Under the pieces are notes generated by a model. That model saw only the letters and a program-made list of their open reading frames with translations. It searched no databases and was not told the origin of the DNA. Shown piece after piece: positions 24,397 to 33,279 of a stretch of DNA of 64,000 nucleotides. Source of the stretch: a virus. The stretch covers positions 1-64,000 of IMG/VR virus record IMGVR_UViG_3300009183_000069; one strand, written 5' to 3'. Every line of letters begins with the position of its first letter. The first letter of the stretch is position 1. The translations under genes were made by a program, and so were the position numbers.

Positions 24397-26164
24397 AATC
24401 TACATCATTAGAATAACTGGTAAAACCATTTTCTTTAATAACTCTAAGAACATTGTTCACCCTGCCAATCAATTCGTCCTTGTGTGATATTAAGTATATA
24501 TTCTTTGAGCGCTCTCTAGCCATCTTCTTTAGAACTGCTAATCCAGCTTCTACACCAGCAGCATCCATACCCGCATCCATAAGTTCGTCTACAAACAATA
24601 GATTAATACTTTGATATAATCCTTCCCAAACATCTCGGAAAGAAAAACTCATACTTAGAATTAATCGATTACGCTCACCTCTACTTAGATTATCAAAATC
24701 TAAATCTTGTCCAAGCTGAGTAATCTCAATGCTCAGATCATTTTGGAATACAACTTGATGTGGCAACCCAAGTTTGTCAATGTAATAACTCAACCGCTTG
24801 TTCAGATAACTTAAATTCTGATCAATAATCTTCTTACGGATAAAACTATCTTTGTTGGTTAATAGTTTATGTAGAAATTCTTGATGATCTTTAAGTTTTG
24901 TTAATTCATTAACCATTATCCAGTTAATTTCTTGGATAGCAGTTTTCTTGAGCTCTTGGATTTGTTCTTCGTAGGGATTTAATTCGTCTGCTCGTGTGGT
25001 TAAACTTTTTTCAAGACTATTTAAATTGTTTTTATGCCCTAATGCTTCTGCTTCAGTGTCATAAAACGTCTGCGGCCGCCGAGGCATATCGCCTGTACCT
25101 ATCTCATCTACAATCTTTTTTAAGTTTTGAGACACTGTATCAAAGTATTTTATTGCTTCATCAAGATGCTTCACTGCTTCATTGGTCATTTCTTCATGTT
25201 TATGATCATGAAGTTGTTGTTCGCAGGCATGACAAGTTTTATTTGCTAGACTTAATAATTCTTTTTCATACTTCTTAACAGTTTTCTCAGCCTGCCCTAG
25301 AGCAGATTGTAATGTTGCTGACTGTTTGTTAAGACCTTGTATCTTTGTATTATGCTCGTTCCATAGTTTAAGTTGAGCATGTGCTGCTAATTCTGCTTCG
25401 ATGTCCACTGTTTCAAGACGCATCATAGCACGACCGATGTTTTCTACATCATCAGTTTTCTTAGTTTCCCATGCACTACTCTTAATACCCAAGCTATCTA
25501 TGCTTTTTTGTACGTTCTCATTGGCAGCTTTAATGCCTTCTATCTTAAATGTCTCTTGTTGAATGGTATCTTTAGTGTCTTTGACTAGTAGTTTAAGTGC
25601 TTCTGCCTTTTCACTGAGCAGAGTAATACCCAGTAATTGTTCAATAACTTCACGTTGTTCTGCAGCCTTCATTGACAAAAACGGCTCTGTATAGGTGTTT
25701 AACGCAACTAAATGCTTAAACATAGTATGGCTCATCTCCAACATTTGCTCAATAGCTTTCTGCGTTTCTCTGCTATCTCCTTGGCTATCATCCTCAGATT
25801 CTTCAGTTTTTAACTGATTATCATTGACAAATAGCTTGAGTATATTAGGCTTACGACCCCGTTCAATGCGGTATTTTACGCCGTTTTTTTCAAATTCAAC
25901 GGTAACTAACATAGCTTTACCGTTGGTTTTGTTAATTAAGTTTTCTTTCTTAATATTAGTTAAAGCCTGCCCGTACAATGCGTAGGACAATGCATTAACA
26001 ATGGTAGTTTTACCCGTGCCATTACGTGATCCAGTGTCGTCTCCACCTAGATCAAGATTAGATCCTAGCACTAAAGTTAGTGCTTGTTTTTCAAAGGCCA
26101 CTGCTTGAGTCTGGTTGCCCACACTCATAAAATTTTTCACGGTAAGATTTTTTATTTTAAACAT
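24386..26164 (-). CDS. gp46: Recombination nuclease subunit gp46 (Rad50/SbcC-like)
   Basis: A 592-residue SMC-type ATPase. The Walker A motif GSRNGTGKTT is at residues 45-54. Long coiled-coil arms flank a zinc hook CHAC at 311-314. The signature LSRGERNRLILS lies near 490, and Walker B LLFVDELMD near 520. Its length is close to T4 gp46 (560). With gp47 it forms the Mre11-Rad50-type complex that resects DNA ends for recombination-dependent replication and host DNA breakdown. The start overlaps the gp47 stop as TAATG. Confidence 0.96.
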   Translation of the reverse strand: MFKIKNLTVKNFMSVGNQTQAVAFEKQALTLVLGSNLDLGGDDTGSRNGTGKTTIVNALSYALYGQALTNIKKENLINKTNGKAMLVTVEFEKNGVKYRIERGRKPNILKLFVNDNQLKTEESEDDSQGDSRETQKAIEQMLEMSHTMFKHLVALNTYTEPFLSMKAAEQREVIEQLLGITLLSEKAEALKLLVKDTKDTIQQETFKIEGIKAANENVQKSIDSLGIKSSAWETKKTDDVENIGRAMMRLETVDIEAELAAHAQLKLWNEHNTKIQGLNKQSATLQSALGQAEKTVKKYEKELLSLANKTCHACEQQLHDHKHEEMTNEAVKHLDEAIKYFDTVSQNLKKIVDEIGTGDMPRRPQTFYDTEAEALGHKNNLNSLEKSLTTRADELNPYEEQIQELKKTAIQEINWIMVNELTKLKDHQEFLHKLLTNKDSFIRKKIIDQNLSYLNKRLSYYIDKLGLPHQVVFQNDLSIEITQLGQDLDFDNLSRGERNRLILSMSFSFRDVWEGLYQSINLLFVDELMDAGMDAAGVEAGLAVLKKMARERSKNIYLISHKDELIGRVNNVLRVIKENGFTSYSNDVDYVD

Positions 26165-27177
26165 TAGAGGTTGTTATAAATTTCTAATAAAGTTGTTTTG
26201 TCAAAATGTTCTGATTCGATATTAATCAATTGTTCTGTAACAATGTGATCCACGCTTTCAAATGTACCATCGGGATTATCGTCTATGGTACCTTCTAGGT
26301 TAGTTTTATCCAGGATAAGACTAATTTCACGTATGTCGTAATCACGAACAAATGTTTCTTTGATAAAGTTTGCTTCTTCAAAACTAATATCAATGTCAAG
26401 ATTTACTTTAAGATGCATCTTTGACTTCATAATTGTGTCAGCGTTATCAATTAAGTCGCTGAGTTTAACTGATCTATACTTAGGGCAGTCAGGCCAATCA
26501 ATAAAGTTAGGCTCTCCACCCCATTCCAACGTCATCATGCCACGTTTGTCATCTCCTGCATCTGAGAAGTTATGTGGAAACGCATTACCAATATAGATTA
26601 CCTTGTTATTTTCTTGACGTTTATGGAAGTGTCCGCTGAATATATAGTCAGGCCCATTAAAGTCCTCTGCCCTAAGTTCGCCGTGATCGGGCATTTGTAC
26701 CATGGCGTTCATAAAGAACTTAGGCAATTCAAAGTGACCAAAGACATATTTGCTTTTAATGTCCTTCATGGTCTTCCACTCATCGCCAACCAACCAAGGT
26801 ACAAGTGTGACATCATCCCGGGTCCATATACTGTCTACAACAGTGACGCCTGGAATGTGCCGACCAAAAGCACTCGAATGAATGTCACGCTTGTCTTTAT
26901 AGAACAGATCATGATTACCTGGAAACCAATAGAACTGTTCAAATGCTGCGCCTAGTTTTTCTAAGCAACGTATAGAACTATCCAATGTGAATAAGTTTAG
27001 ACTATTTCGATTATGACTCCAATCTCCTAAGAAGATAGCTGTTTCGCAGCCAGCATCCTTCGCTTCTTGAATAAACCAGTCTACAAATTCTTCACAGTCT
27101 TTTAAATGTGTTATACTATTGGATTTCAAACCATAGTGTATATCGGTAAAACATGCTACTTTTTTGAACAACGCCAT
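26164..27177 (-). CDS. gp47: Recombination nuclease subunit gp47 (Mre11/SbcD-like)
   Basis: A 337-residue metallophosphoesterase with all active-site motifs: DIHYG (12-16), GDWSHNRN (51-58), GNHD (87-90), GHFE (147-150) and GHFHKR (182-187). Its length equals that of typical T4 gp47 (339). It acts with gp46 as a Mn-dependent nuclease. It has a strong ribosome site (GGTAGGAG) and a plausible sigma70-type promoter at 27197-27225, so 47-46 and the downstream small genes may form an early or middle operon. Confidence 0.96.
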   Translation of the reverse strand: MALFKKVACFTDIHYGLKSNSITHLKDCEEFVDWFIQEAKDAGCETAIFLGDWSHNRNSLNLFTLDSSIRCLEKLGAAFEQFYWFPGNHDLFYKDKRDIHSSAFGRHIPGVTVVDSIWTRDDVTLVPWLVGDEWKTMKDIKSKYVFGHFELPKFFMNAMVQMPDHGELRAEDFNGPDYIFSGHFHKRQENNKVIYIGNAFPHNFSDAGDDKRGMMTLEWGGEPNFIDWPDCPKYRSVKLSDLIDNADTIMKSKMHLKVNLDIDISFEEANFIKETFVRDYDIREISLILDKTNLEGTIDDNPDGTFESVDHIVTEQLINIESEHFDKTTLLEIYNNL

Positions 27178-27196
27178 TAATATTCTCCTACCTACG

Positions 27197-27225
27197 AGTT
27201 TACTATCTCTTTAGGTAAAAGTCAA
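27197..27225 (-). promoter_or_regulatory. Possible sigma70 promoter for gene 47
   Basis: On the minus strand: TTGACT (27220-27225), a 17-base spacer and TAAACT (27197-27202), i.e. 5/6 and 4/6 matches. It overlaps the end of gene 55 and lies 20 bases upstream of the gp47 ATG. Confidence 0.45.
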
Positions 27226-28136
27226 ATCTCAGTTTGCTCGTCTTCTTCAATACTTGTTTCTTCTGATTTGGGTTGTCTAAAGTGTTTATACAGTTCAGCT
27301 TGGCGAGCAGTTTCTTCTGCATATTCTTGTTGATACTGTCGAGTCATACTTGGAGTTAATCCTGCTTCCTCTAGCATATCATCTCTAATGTTTTGATTTT
27401 TCTTTTCAATATTTAGAACACGGGTAAATGAGTTAGTAACTGCTGCGGTATAGTAGGCAAATGGATTTTCTGATTTGCTTTCATCAAACTGTAATCCAAT
27501 TTGACTTAACTGTAGAATAGCTTGCCCCCGCATTTCTTCATTGTAGGTATACCCACGCCAATTGCTACGTTGAGCATAACGTTCACTTAGTTTAATAAAC
27601 ATCTTGCCCAAGTTTTCAGTAATGCGTCCGTGATCCTTGGAAAACTTACCTGTATCAAGCGGGCCCTTCCAGTGACTCTTTCCAACACATATTAGTTCGT
27701 CTTGATCATTAAATTTCCAATGTTGGAATGGAGGGAAGTTTACTTTTTCATGACTATCTGCGGTATTCTTTAGAGTTTTCTTACGACCCGGCGCCATAGG
27801 AACGTGCTCAAAAGTCATAATACGGATAACAATATCAGTTTTGGCTATAGTTTTATAGTCTGCTGTACACTCAGCGAGTTTAATTTTCTTATCACCGGCT
27901 ATTCTTGCTTGTCCAAAAGCCAGGATACCTTGACGTTTTGCACGATTACGTTTAGCTTCTGCTATAGTTCGGATATTAACTTTATCTAAATTTGTTAAAA
28001 TGATATCGTGTTGTTGGTAGTTGGGCGATGTATAACTACCAAATGAGCATTTACTTTTATGAATCTCTGCTAATAAATCTCGATTGTTTAGGTATTTTAC
28101 CTTTTTTCCAGTCAGGGATATATGTGTTGTAGTCAT
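27222..28136 (-). CDS. gp55: Late-transcription sigma factor gp55 (with insertion)
   Basis: A 304-residue protein, well above T4 gp55 (185). The C-terminal half has the gp55 pattern: LGKMFIKLSERYAQRSNWRG, YTYNEEMRGQAILQLSQIGL and NPFAYYTAAVTNSFTRVLNI, which correspond to sigma region 2. The N-terminus KKVKYLNNRDLLAEIHKSK also fits the family start. Between them is an additional segment of about 100-130 residues (KRNRAKRQGILAFGQARIAG ... FEHVPMAPGRKKTLKNT) not found in T4 gp55. It directs host RNA polymerase to TATAAATA late promoters. It has an early-type consensus promoter just upstream. Confidence 0.9.
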   Translation of the reverse strand: MTTTHISLTGKKVKYLNNRDLLAEIHKSKCSFGSYTSPNYQQHDIILTNLDKVNIRTIAEAKRNRAKRQGILAFGQARIAGDKKIKLAECTADYKTIAKTDIVIRIMTFEHVPMAPGRKKTLKNTADSHEKVNFPPFQHWKFNDQDELICVGKSHWKGPLDTGKFSKDHGRITENLGKMFIKLSERYAQRSNWRGYTYNEEMRGQAILQLSQIGLQFDESKSENPFAYYTAAVTNSFTRVLNIEKKNQNIRDDMLEEAGLTPSMTRQYQQEYAEETARQAELYKHFRQPKSEETSIEEDEQTEI

Positions 28137-28157
28137 TGTTATTATTATTTTCCTTGG

Positions 28158-28206
28158 TTATAACATTATAACAGTTATAATTCAAATGTCAACGATAATG
28201 TTATAA
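28158..28206. repeat. 12-bp inverted repeat flanking the gene 55 promoter
   Basis: TTATAACATTAT (28158-28169) and ATAATGTTATAA (28195-28206) are perfect inverted copies 25 bases apart. The left copy covers most of the -10 element and the right copy lies just upstream of the -35. The geometry suggests an operator for a repressor or activator; no candidate protein is identified here. Confidence 0.7.
28165..28192 (-). promoter_or_regulatory. Consensus sigma70 promoter of gene 55
   Basis: On the minus strand: perfect TTGACA (28187-28192), a 16-base spacer and perfect TATAAT (28165-28170). The expected start is about 28158, 22 bases before the gp55 ATG at 28136. This is a host-recognised early promoter driving the late sigma gene. 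Confidence 0.75.
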
Positions 28207-28223
28207 GAGCACTTTATTTATTG

Positions 28224-28231
28224 GTTAAATA
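28224..28231 (+). promoter_or_regulatory. Possible late promoter of the baseplate operon
   Basis: GTTAAATA has two mismatches to TATAAATA, but it is embedded in TAAATACACTAT, which is identical to the 12 bases at the exact late promoter 57774-57785, and it lies at nearly the same distance from the ATG (23 versus 21 intervening bases). It would serve the gene 48-7 run. Confidence 0.45.
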
Positions 28232-28254
28232 CACTATACAAGGAATTATAAATT

Positions 28255-29073
28255 ATGGACACAACGCCTATCATGCCTAATACATTAGCAGGCACCGCAG
28301 CTGATTTTAAAGTACCATCGGATACGGATATTCAAGCGGCTGCAAGGATTAAAAGACAAGGTGCTGCACCAATTGGTGAACGAGTAGTACCAGGAGTACC
28401 TCCCGGTGCCCAACCTACCCCTACGGTACTTACTGAAGTAATTGTACAATCCAACACCACGGTTGATCATTTAATAAAATATGGAGATCAACGAGTCAAG
28501 TTACGAGTACCTCCTAAGTATCTAGGTAATCCTGGTGGAGCCTCATTTAATTCTGTATTAGCATCTTTTGGTGGAATAATATTTCCTTATACTCCACAAA
28601 TTTCTTATGAGAATAATGCTGATTGGTCAGAAATAAAACCCTTACATTCAAATTTTAATATTCCTTTTTATCAAAGAAGTGCTGTAAGTAATATTACTCT
28701 TAACGCTAAGTTTACAGTATCTAATTCCACAGAGGCCGACATTTATATTGCAACAGTACATTTATTAAGAGCATTAACAAAAATGAGATTTGGAGGAGCT
28801 TCCAACGGTGATACAGATAGTGGATCATCGCCACCTATTTGTCGATTAGATGCATATGGTACCTCTATGTTAAAAAATGTACCAGTAGCTATAAAAAGTG
28901 TTCGTATAGAGTTGCCTAATGATGTTGATTATTTTAGTGCAGATGAAAGATTTTCAGTTCCGACTATTTCTATTATAGCATTAACCTTACTACCAGTATA
29001 CAGCCGAGCAGAGATGCAGAAATTCTCAGTTAGCGGGTACCTTGAAAACTCACTTGGTGAAGGATATATTTAA
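28255..29073 (+). CDS. Baseplate tail-tube cap protein (gp48/gp54-type)
   Basis: A 272-residue protein (MDTTPIMPNTLAGTAADFKV). After a flexible Pro/Gly N-terminus, the block FGGIIFPYTPQISYENNADW, then FYQRSAVSNITLNAKFTVSN and DIYIATVHLLRALTKMRFGG, follows the plan of tube-initiator or cap proteins of contractile tails. C-terminal strands are VAIKSVRIELPNDVDYFSAD and VSGYLENSLGEGYI. It is shorter than T4 gp48 (364). It heads the baseplate operon and overlaps the next gene start by 1 base (TAATG). The choice between gp48 and gp54 is not settled. Confidence 0.65.
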   Translation: MDTTPIMPNTLAGTAADFKVPSDTDIQAAARIKRQGAAPIGERVVPGVPPGAQPTPTVLTEVIVQSNTTVDHLIKYGDQRVKLRVPPKYLGNPGGASFNSVLASFGGIIFPYTPQISYENNADWSEIKPLHSNFNIPFYQRSAVSNITLNAKFTVSNSTEADIYIATVHLLRALTKMRFGGASNGDTDSGSSPPICRLDAYGTSMLKNVPVAIKSVRIELPNDVDYFSADERFSVPTISIIALTLLPVYSRAEMQKFSVSGYLENSLGEGYI

Positions 29074-29366
29074 TGTATAGCAAAACTAGCCCATATTACA
29101 ACACTTCAATAGATAATGGGTATCTTGATGTTATGTCGTTTCGTGATATTCCATACGAAACTGATGATATATTATTTGAAGTAACTGCTACCTATGAAAA
29201 TAGACCAGACTTACTTGCTCATGATCTTTATCAAGACTCTACATTATGGTGGGTATTTGCTATGCGTAATAAAACCGTTATTAAAGATCCAGTATATGAT
29301 CTAGTGGCCGGTGCAAAAATATACCTTCCTAAAAAATCTACATTAGTTTCAGTGTTAGGAATATAA
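29073..29366 (+). CDS. Baseplate wedge protein gp53-like (LysM-like)
   Basis: A 97-residue protein. TATYENRPDLLAHDLYQDST, LWWVFAMRNKTVIKDP and AGAKIYLPKKSTLVSVLG match the LysM-like core of T4 gp53 and related wedge proteins ('RPDLLAxxxYGDxxLWWVIAxxN ... GxxLxIP'). T4 gp53 is about 196 residues, so this is the minimal core. It is in tight operon arrangement with neighbours (1-base overlap, then 3-base gap). Confidence 0.8.
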   Translation: MYSKTSPYYNTSIDNGYLDVMSFRDIPYETDDILFEVTATYENRPDLLAHDLYQDSTLWWVFAMRNKTVIKDPVYDLVAGAKIYLPKKSTLVSVLGI

Positions 29367-29369
29367 TAT

Positions 29370-31781
29370 ATGGGCGTTAATATACTTGGAGATCAAACAG
29401 GCTTTGAATCGTCTGATGATGTTGAACGAACTACCGAAGGCAACTCTGCTAATAATGCAGCCCCGCCAATAGTTAATCTTTCTGGTGAAGGTAATGTTTT
29501 TAACAAGTATAGATCAATAACTTATAAATTTACATTATCAGCACTTGAAGAGAGACATCTTAAAGATCCTACTACATATAGAGATAGTGATCTAAAATTA
29601 ATCATATTAGAATCTGGTGGCAAAGGCTCTGCAAATATGTTTCGTACTGTATCCACTAAGGATTCTGCTGCTGACCCATCTGGGACAGGAGTTGCTGACT
29701 CAGTAGCGTTTGGTGTAAACGCTCGTCGAGACGGTGGGATACAACGACAAAGACTTGCTCAATCAATGCCTGGAGCAGGTAGTGCAACATCTGGTACAGC
29801 AGGCGACAAAGCAGCAGCACGTTCACGAAGAAATTCTGGAGCACTAGGATACAAAGTTGGTCAATTATTTAATGGATTCAATACTGATAGTCCTGGTAGA
29901 TTTGATATGTTTATGGAGAATGTTGAAATTGAAAATATGATGGCTCCATGTCAAGAAAACAATATGACAACCGCTCAGAAAATTAAATTTGATGTTATTG
30001 AGCCGTACAGTATTAATGGATTTATAGAAGCATTGCATGTGGCGTCGGTAGCAGCAGGGTATCCTAGTTATCAGAATGCTGTATTTTTACTTAAAATTGA
30101 ATTTTGGGGATATCCAGATGGTAAAGATTTTCCAGATCCTGTAAAAATTCCTAATACTGATAGATATTTTCCAATGTCAATTAATGAGGCTAACATTGAG
30201 ATCACTGAAAAAGGTACATTGTATAGATGCAATGCTGTTCCTTATAATGAAAGAGGATTTGGGCATCCTAGTATAACTAAAAAACCTATAAAAATGGAAG
30301 GGTCCACTGTCGGAGAAGTTTTAAAGAATTTATTTAAATCACTTGATGAAGAATCCAAAGCAATACAAAAACTCGAAGATGAAGAATCAGGTGTTAAATC
30401 TAAAGATTATGATCGATATGAGATTAAATTTCCAATGTGGGACGAAAAGCTAGGATGGGATTATACCAAAGAAAATTCTATAGTCAACAGCAAAATGGGC
30501 GATGTACTCACTTCGGAAGTTTTAGTTGAGATGAATGATCCTGATAATGCAGATGGGAACAATGCATATAAAGCCAATAATGCAAAAAAACCCAATCCTA
30601 GTGATCCTCCAAAGTCTGTGCCTCGAACAAGAAATTCTGTAGTTCAATTTAATCAAGATCGCACTATCAGTGAAGTTATAAGTGCTGTTATCAGAGATAG
30701 TGATTATGTCCCACAGCTATTAAAAGGTTTAACGGAAAAAGGAAATAAGGTTAAAGATCAATATGGGTTTGTTGATTATTGGCTGATTAGAATAGAAATT
30801 ATTAATTCAAAAGAAATCAATCAATTAGGCAAAAAACCTTTCCAAACATTTAGATTTATTGTATCTAAATATAAAATTCATTATACTCGTATACCAGGGT
30901 ACGGAAGAGAACGTATCAACTCGAAAGATTTAGAAAAAATAAGCAATCGAGATTATAATTGGTTATACACAGGAAAAAATATTGATGTTTTAAATTTTAA
31001 ACTTAATTTTAATAACTTATATTTTGAAGCAATTCCATTTAATAACGGTGGAAAGCCTACTTCAGGAACCGCAGATAAAGGAAGACCCGGCGAAGTAGTT
31101 AACATTAAACTAAAAGAGCCTGCCGAAAATACTACCGTTCAGGGAAATAGAGAAACTGGTCAAATCCCTGATCCTGCTGTTAAAGTTATATCAACTAGAA
31201 TACAGGCAAATTACACAGGTAATTCAGGACAACCAAAAGAAGATCCTTATGCGTTATTGGCTAGAACTATGTATGATGCAGTAATTAATTCTAATGCAAG
31301 TATGCTAACAGGAGAACTTGAGATAATAGGTGATCCGTTTTATCTTGGAACAGCAGGCGCAGGCAATTTTAATCCCAAACCTGCCCAAAGAGGACAAACT
31401 GAAACTGGAGAAATAAATCAACATTATGGTGCTGTTATAATTACTATTACATTTAGGAACCCAGAAGATATTAATAGTTTTGAAGATGGCGGTATGATGA
31501 GGTTTGATAGAAATCGTGTTCCATTTAGTGGTGCGTATCAAGTGAACACCGTACTTCATACATTTAAAGATGGGTTATTCAAACAAAAATTAAATGTTTT
31601 AAGAATTCCAGGACAAGTATTAGATTCGGATCTACGCAGCAGTGATCCTGCTGATAGAATGACTACTAAACCTAAACCAGGTTCTCAAGTATTACCAGAC
31701 ACTAGCAGAGCAGGTGGTTCGCCGCCTCCTAGTGCTAATGGAGGAACTGTTCCTTTAAGCAGTTTACCAGAAGGAAGATAA
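29370..31781 (+). CDS. Putative baseplate hub protein
   Basis: An 803-residue protein (MGVNILGDQTGFESSDDVER). It has an N-terminal beta region (YRSITYKFTLSALEERHLKD), FLLKIEFWGYPDGKDFPDP, and RDYNWLYTGKNIDVLNFKLN in the middle. The C-terminal block GELEIIGDPFYLGTAGAG, ITITFRNPEDINSFEDGG and PFSGAYQVNTVLHTFKDGLF resembles hub-domain segments seen in tail hub proteins of myoviruses. By position, between gp53-like and gp5 genes, it may replace T4 gp27, but at over twice the length (T4 gp27 is 391). Low-complexity and charged insertions (AGSATSGTAGDKAAARSRRN) account for part of the difference. The hub role is inferred. Confidence 0.6.
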   Translation: MGVNILGDQTGFESSDDVERTTEGNSANNAAPPIVNLSGEGNVFNKYRSITYKFTLSALEERHLKDPTTYRDSDLKLIILESGGKGSANMFRTVSTKDSAADPSGTGVADSVAFGVNARRDGGIQRQRLAQSMPGAGSATSGTAGDKAAARSRRNSGALGYKVGQLFNGFNTDSPGRFDMFMENVEIENMMAPCQENNMTTAQKIKFDVIEPYSINGFIEALHVASVAAGYPSYQNAVFLLKIEFWGYPDGKDFPDPVKIPNTDRYFPMSINEANIEITEKGTLYRCNAVPYNERGFGHPSITKKPIKMEGSTVGEVLKNLFKSLDEESKAIQKLEDEESGVKSKDYDRYEIKFPMWDEKLGWDYTKENSIVNSKMGDVLTSEVLVEMNDPDNADGNNAYKANNAKKPNPSDPPKSVPRTRNSVVQFNQDRTISEVISAVIRDSDYVPQLLKGLTEKGNKVKDQYGFVDYWLIRIEIINSKEINQLGKKPFQTFRFIVSKYKIHYTRIPGYGRERINSKDLEKISNRDYNWLYTGKNIDVLNFKLNFNNLYFEAIPFNNGGKPTSGTADKGRPGEVVNIKLKEPAENTTVQGNRETGQIPDPAVKVISTRIQANYTGNSGQPKEDPYALLARTMYDAVINSNASMLTGELEIIGDPFYLGTAGAGNFNPKPAQRGQTETGEINQHYGAVIITITFRNPEDINSFEDGGMMRFDRNRVPFSGAYQVNTVLHTFKDGLFKQKLNVLRIPGQVLDSDLRSSDPADRMTTKPKPGSQVLPDTSRAGGSPPPSANGGTVPLSSLPEGR

Positions 31782-31783
31782 TA

Positions 31784-33274
31784 ATGAATGTCGAAATGCC
31801 CGATGGTACCGTAGTTAAAGATGTTCCAAGTAATGCCACACAGGCAGAAGTGTGGGAATTATATCGTCAACAAAAACCGTCATCACAACAAGATGCAAAT
31901 AATCCATCAAAAACAATAGTTGCCAGTAATGCATCATTTAGTTTACCTATAAAGCCTGGAACAGATTTAATAGCAGGATTAAATCAAACACCTGGAATAA
32001 GTAATTTACTAAACAAAGCATCATCGATTGTAGGAACAGCATTACCATCTACTAAAGATTTAACATCTAACATAAGATTAAACACATCAGGATTAGCTAG
32101 TCTTGGACAAGCTGCATTAGCTGGACTAGGTGCAGCAGCAACTGTGGCCACAGTTGCAAACTTATTAAAAAGTGACCCTTCGAAGAACGGTTTAACAGGA
32201 TTAATTGGTGGAGCCCTGGCAACATCTGCAATCGGCACCCTTCGCAATATAGCCAATCAAGGGTCTGGTATAGGCAAAGGTGCTACAATATCAATAACTC
32301 CAAGAACAGGCCCACCGGGTATATATACATCAAATGAACTTAAACAAGGATTAGATATTAGCTCTACATCGTTGTCGGCAGGCAGTGTATCCAATGCTGC
32401 ATCTGTTATTGGTTCTAATATAATTAACACCGCGAAAGATATAGGCGGCGCAGCCAATAACATCATAAAAGGAGTTGGTGATAAAATTAATTCACTAACG
32501 TCTATGCCAACGGACCCAAATGCCATTGCTGCTAAAGTTGGGTTAGACCCTACTAAATTATCAGGACTTGTAGGTGCAGCAGGTATAGGTGGATTATTTC
32601 AGAGTAAATTGCCTTCGCAAGTTACTGCTATACTTGATAACATTCCAAAAAATGTAAATTTAGAGCAATTAAAAAATCAAGGATTGGTATTAGATTTTAT
32701 TCCTGTTAAGAAAATTGGGAATATTCCAGCAGCGCCACCGTTTGCTACTGCTCCTATTGCACAGCCTGATCCTGCATATCTTAAACAGGTAGTTGCCCAA
32801 GGCGGGCCCAAAGCATTGCAAAATTTATTTGGTGTTAATAGTATGAGTAAACTATCTACTAATTTAGTATCAGGCGACCTAATAGCATCTGCTGAACAAT
32901 CATTATCCAATGAAAGACTTAATCCGTTTGGTAATTTATCAAAACTAACCAATGGTGTGGATATAACTGCTTTTACAGATAAAGTTGGCTCGGTAAAAGC
33001 AGGGTTAACTAGTTTACCAGGATTTGCTGCAAATCTTAATATACCAGACATGAATATTACTGGATCTGTTGCCGACAAGTTTGGAAGTTCATTATCAATA
33101 AAAAATCCAATTGCATCATTAATTGGTAACACTCCTCTTTCTCCACCATATTCAGGAACTGACCCGTCAATTAGGTCAAGACTAGGAATGCCATCATTAG
33201 GCAATGCATCTATTGCCGCATACATACCGTCAGTAAGTAAGCCGCCAACTGATTTAACAGATTTTTACGGATAA
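31784..33274 (+). CDS. Baseplate-operon protein, unknown function
   Basis: A 496-residue protein. The N-terminus MNVEMPDGTVVKDVPSNATQ and AEVWELYRQQ matches a short module ('MPDGTxxxxVPxxxTxxExxxxYxx') found at the start of many phage tail and membrane-associated proteins. The rest is rich in Ala, Gly, Ser and Leu (LASLGQAALAGLGAAATVAT, LTGLIGGALATSAIGTLRNI), with weakly hydrophobic helical segments that could cross a membrane or pack inside the hub. It is placed between the hub-like gene and gp5 (2- and 5-base gaps). It could be a central-spike or injected protein; this is conjecture. Confidence 0.55.
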   Translation: MNVEMPDGTVVKDVPSNATQAEVWELYRQQKPSSQQDANNPSKTIVASNASFSLPIKPGTDLIAGLNQTPGISNLLNKASSIVGTALPSTKDLTSNIRLNTSGLASLGQAALAGLGAAATVATVANLLKSDPSKNGLTGLIGGALATSAIGTLRNIANQGSGIGKGATISITPRTGPPGIYTSNELKQGLDISSTSLSAGSVSNAASVIGSNIINTAKDIGGAANNIIKGVGDKINSLTSMPTDPNAIAAKVGLDPTKLSGLVGAAGIGGLFQSKLPSQVTAILDNIPKNVNLEQLKNQGLVLDFIPVKKIGNIPAAPPFATAPIAQPDPAYLKQVVAQGGPKALQNLFGVNSMSKLSTNLVSGDLIASAEQSLSNERLNPFGNLSKLTNGVDITAFTDKVGSVKAGLTSLPGFAANLNIPDMNITGSVADKFGSSLSIKNPIASLIGNTPLSPPYSGTDPSIRSRLGMPSLGNASIAAYIPSVSKPPTDLTDFYG

Positions 33275-33279
33275 AATAA

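Noticed and set aside
32257-33225. Long antisense frames opposite the 496-residue gene
   Set aside because: No ribosome sites, unlikely composition, and the sense frame has clear operon spacing; they are mirror frames of biased codons.
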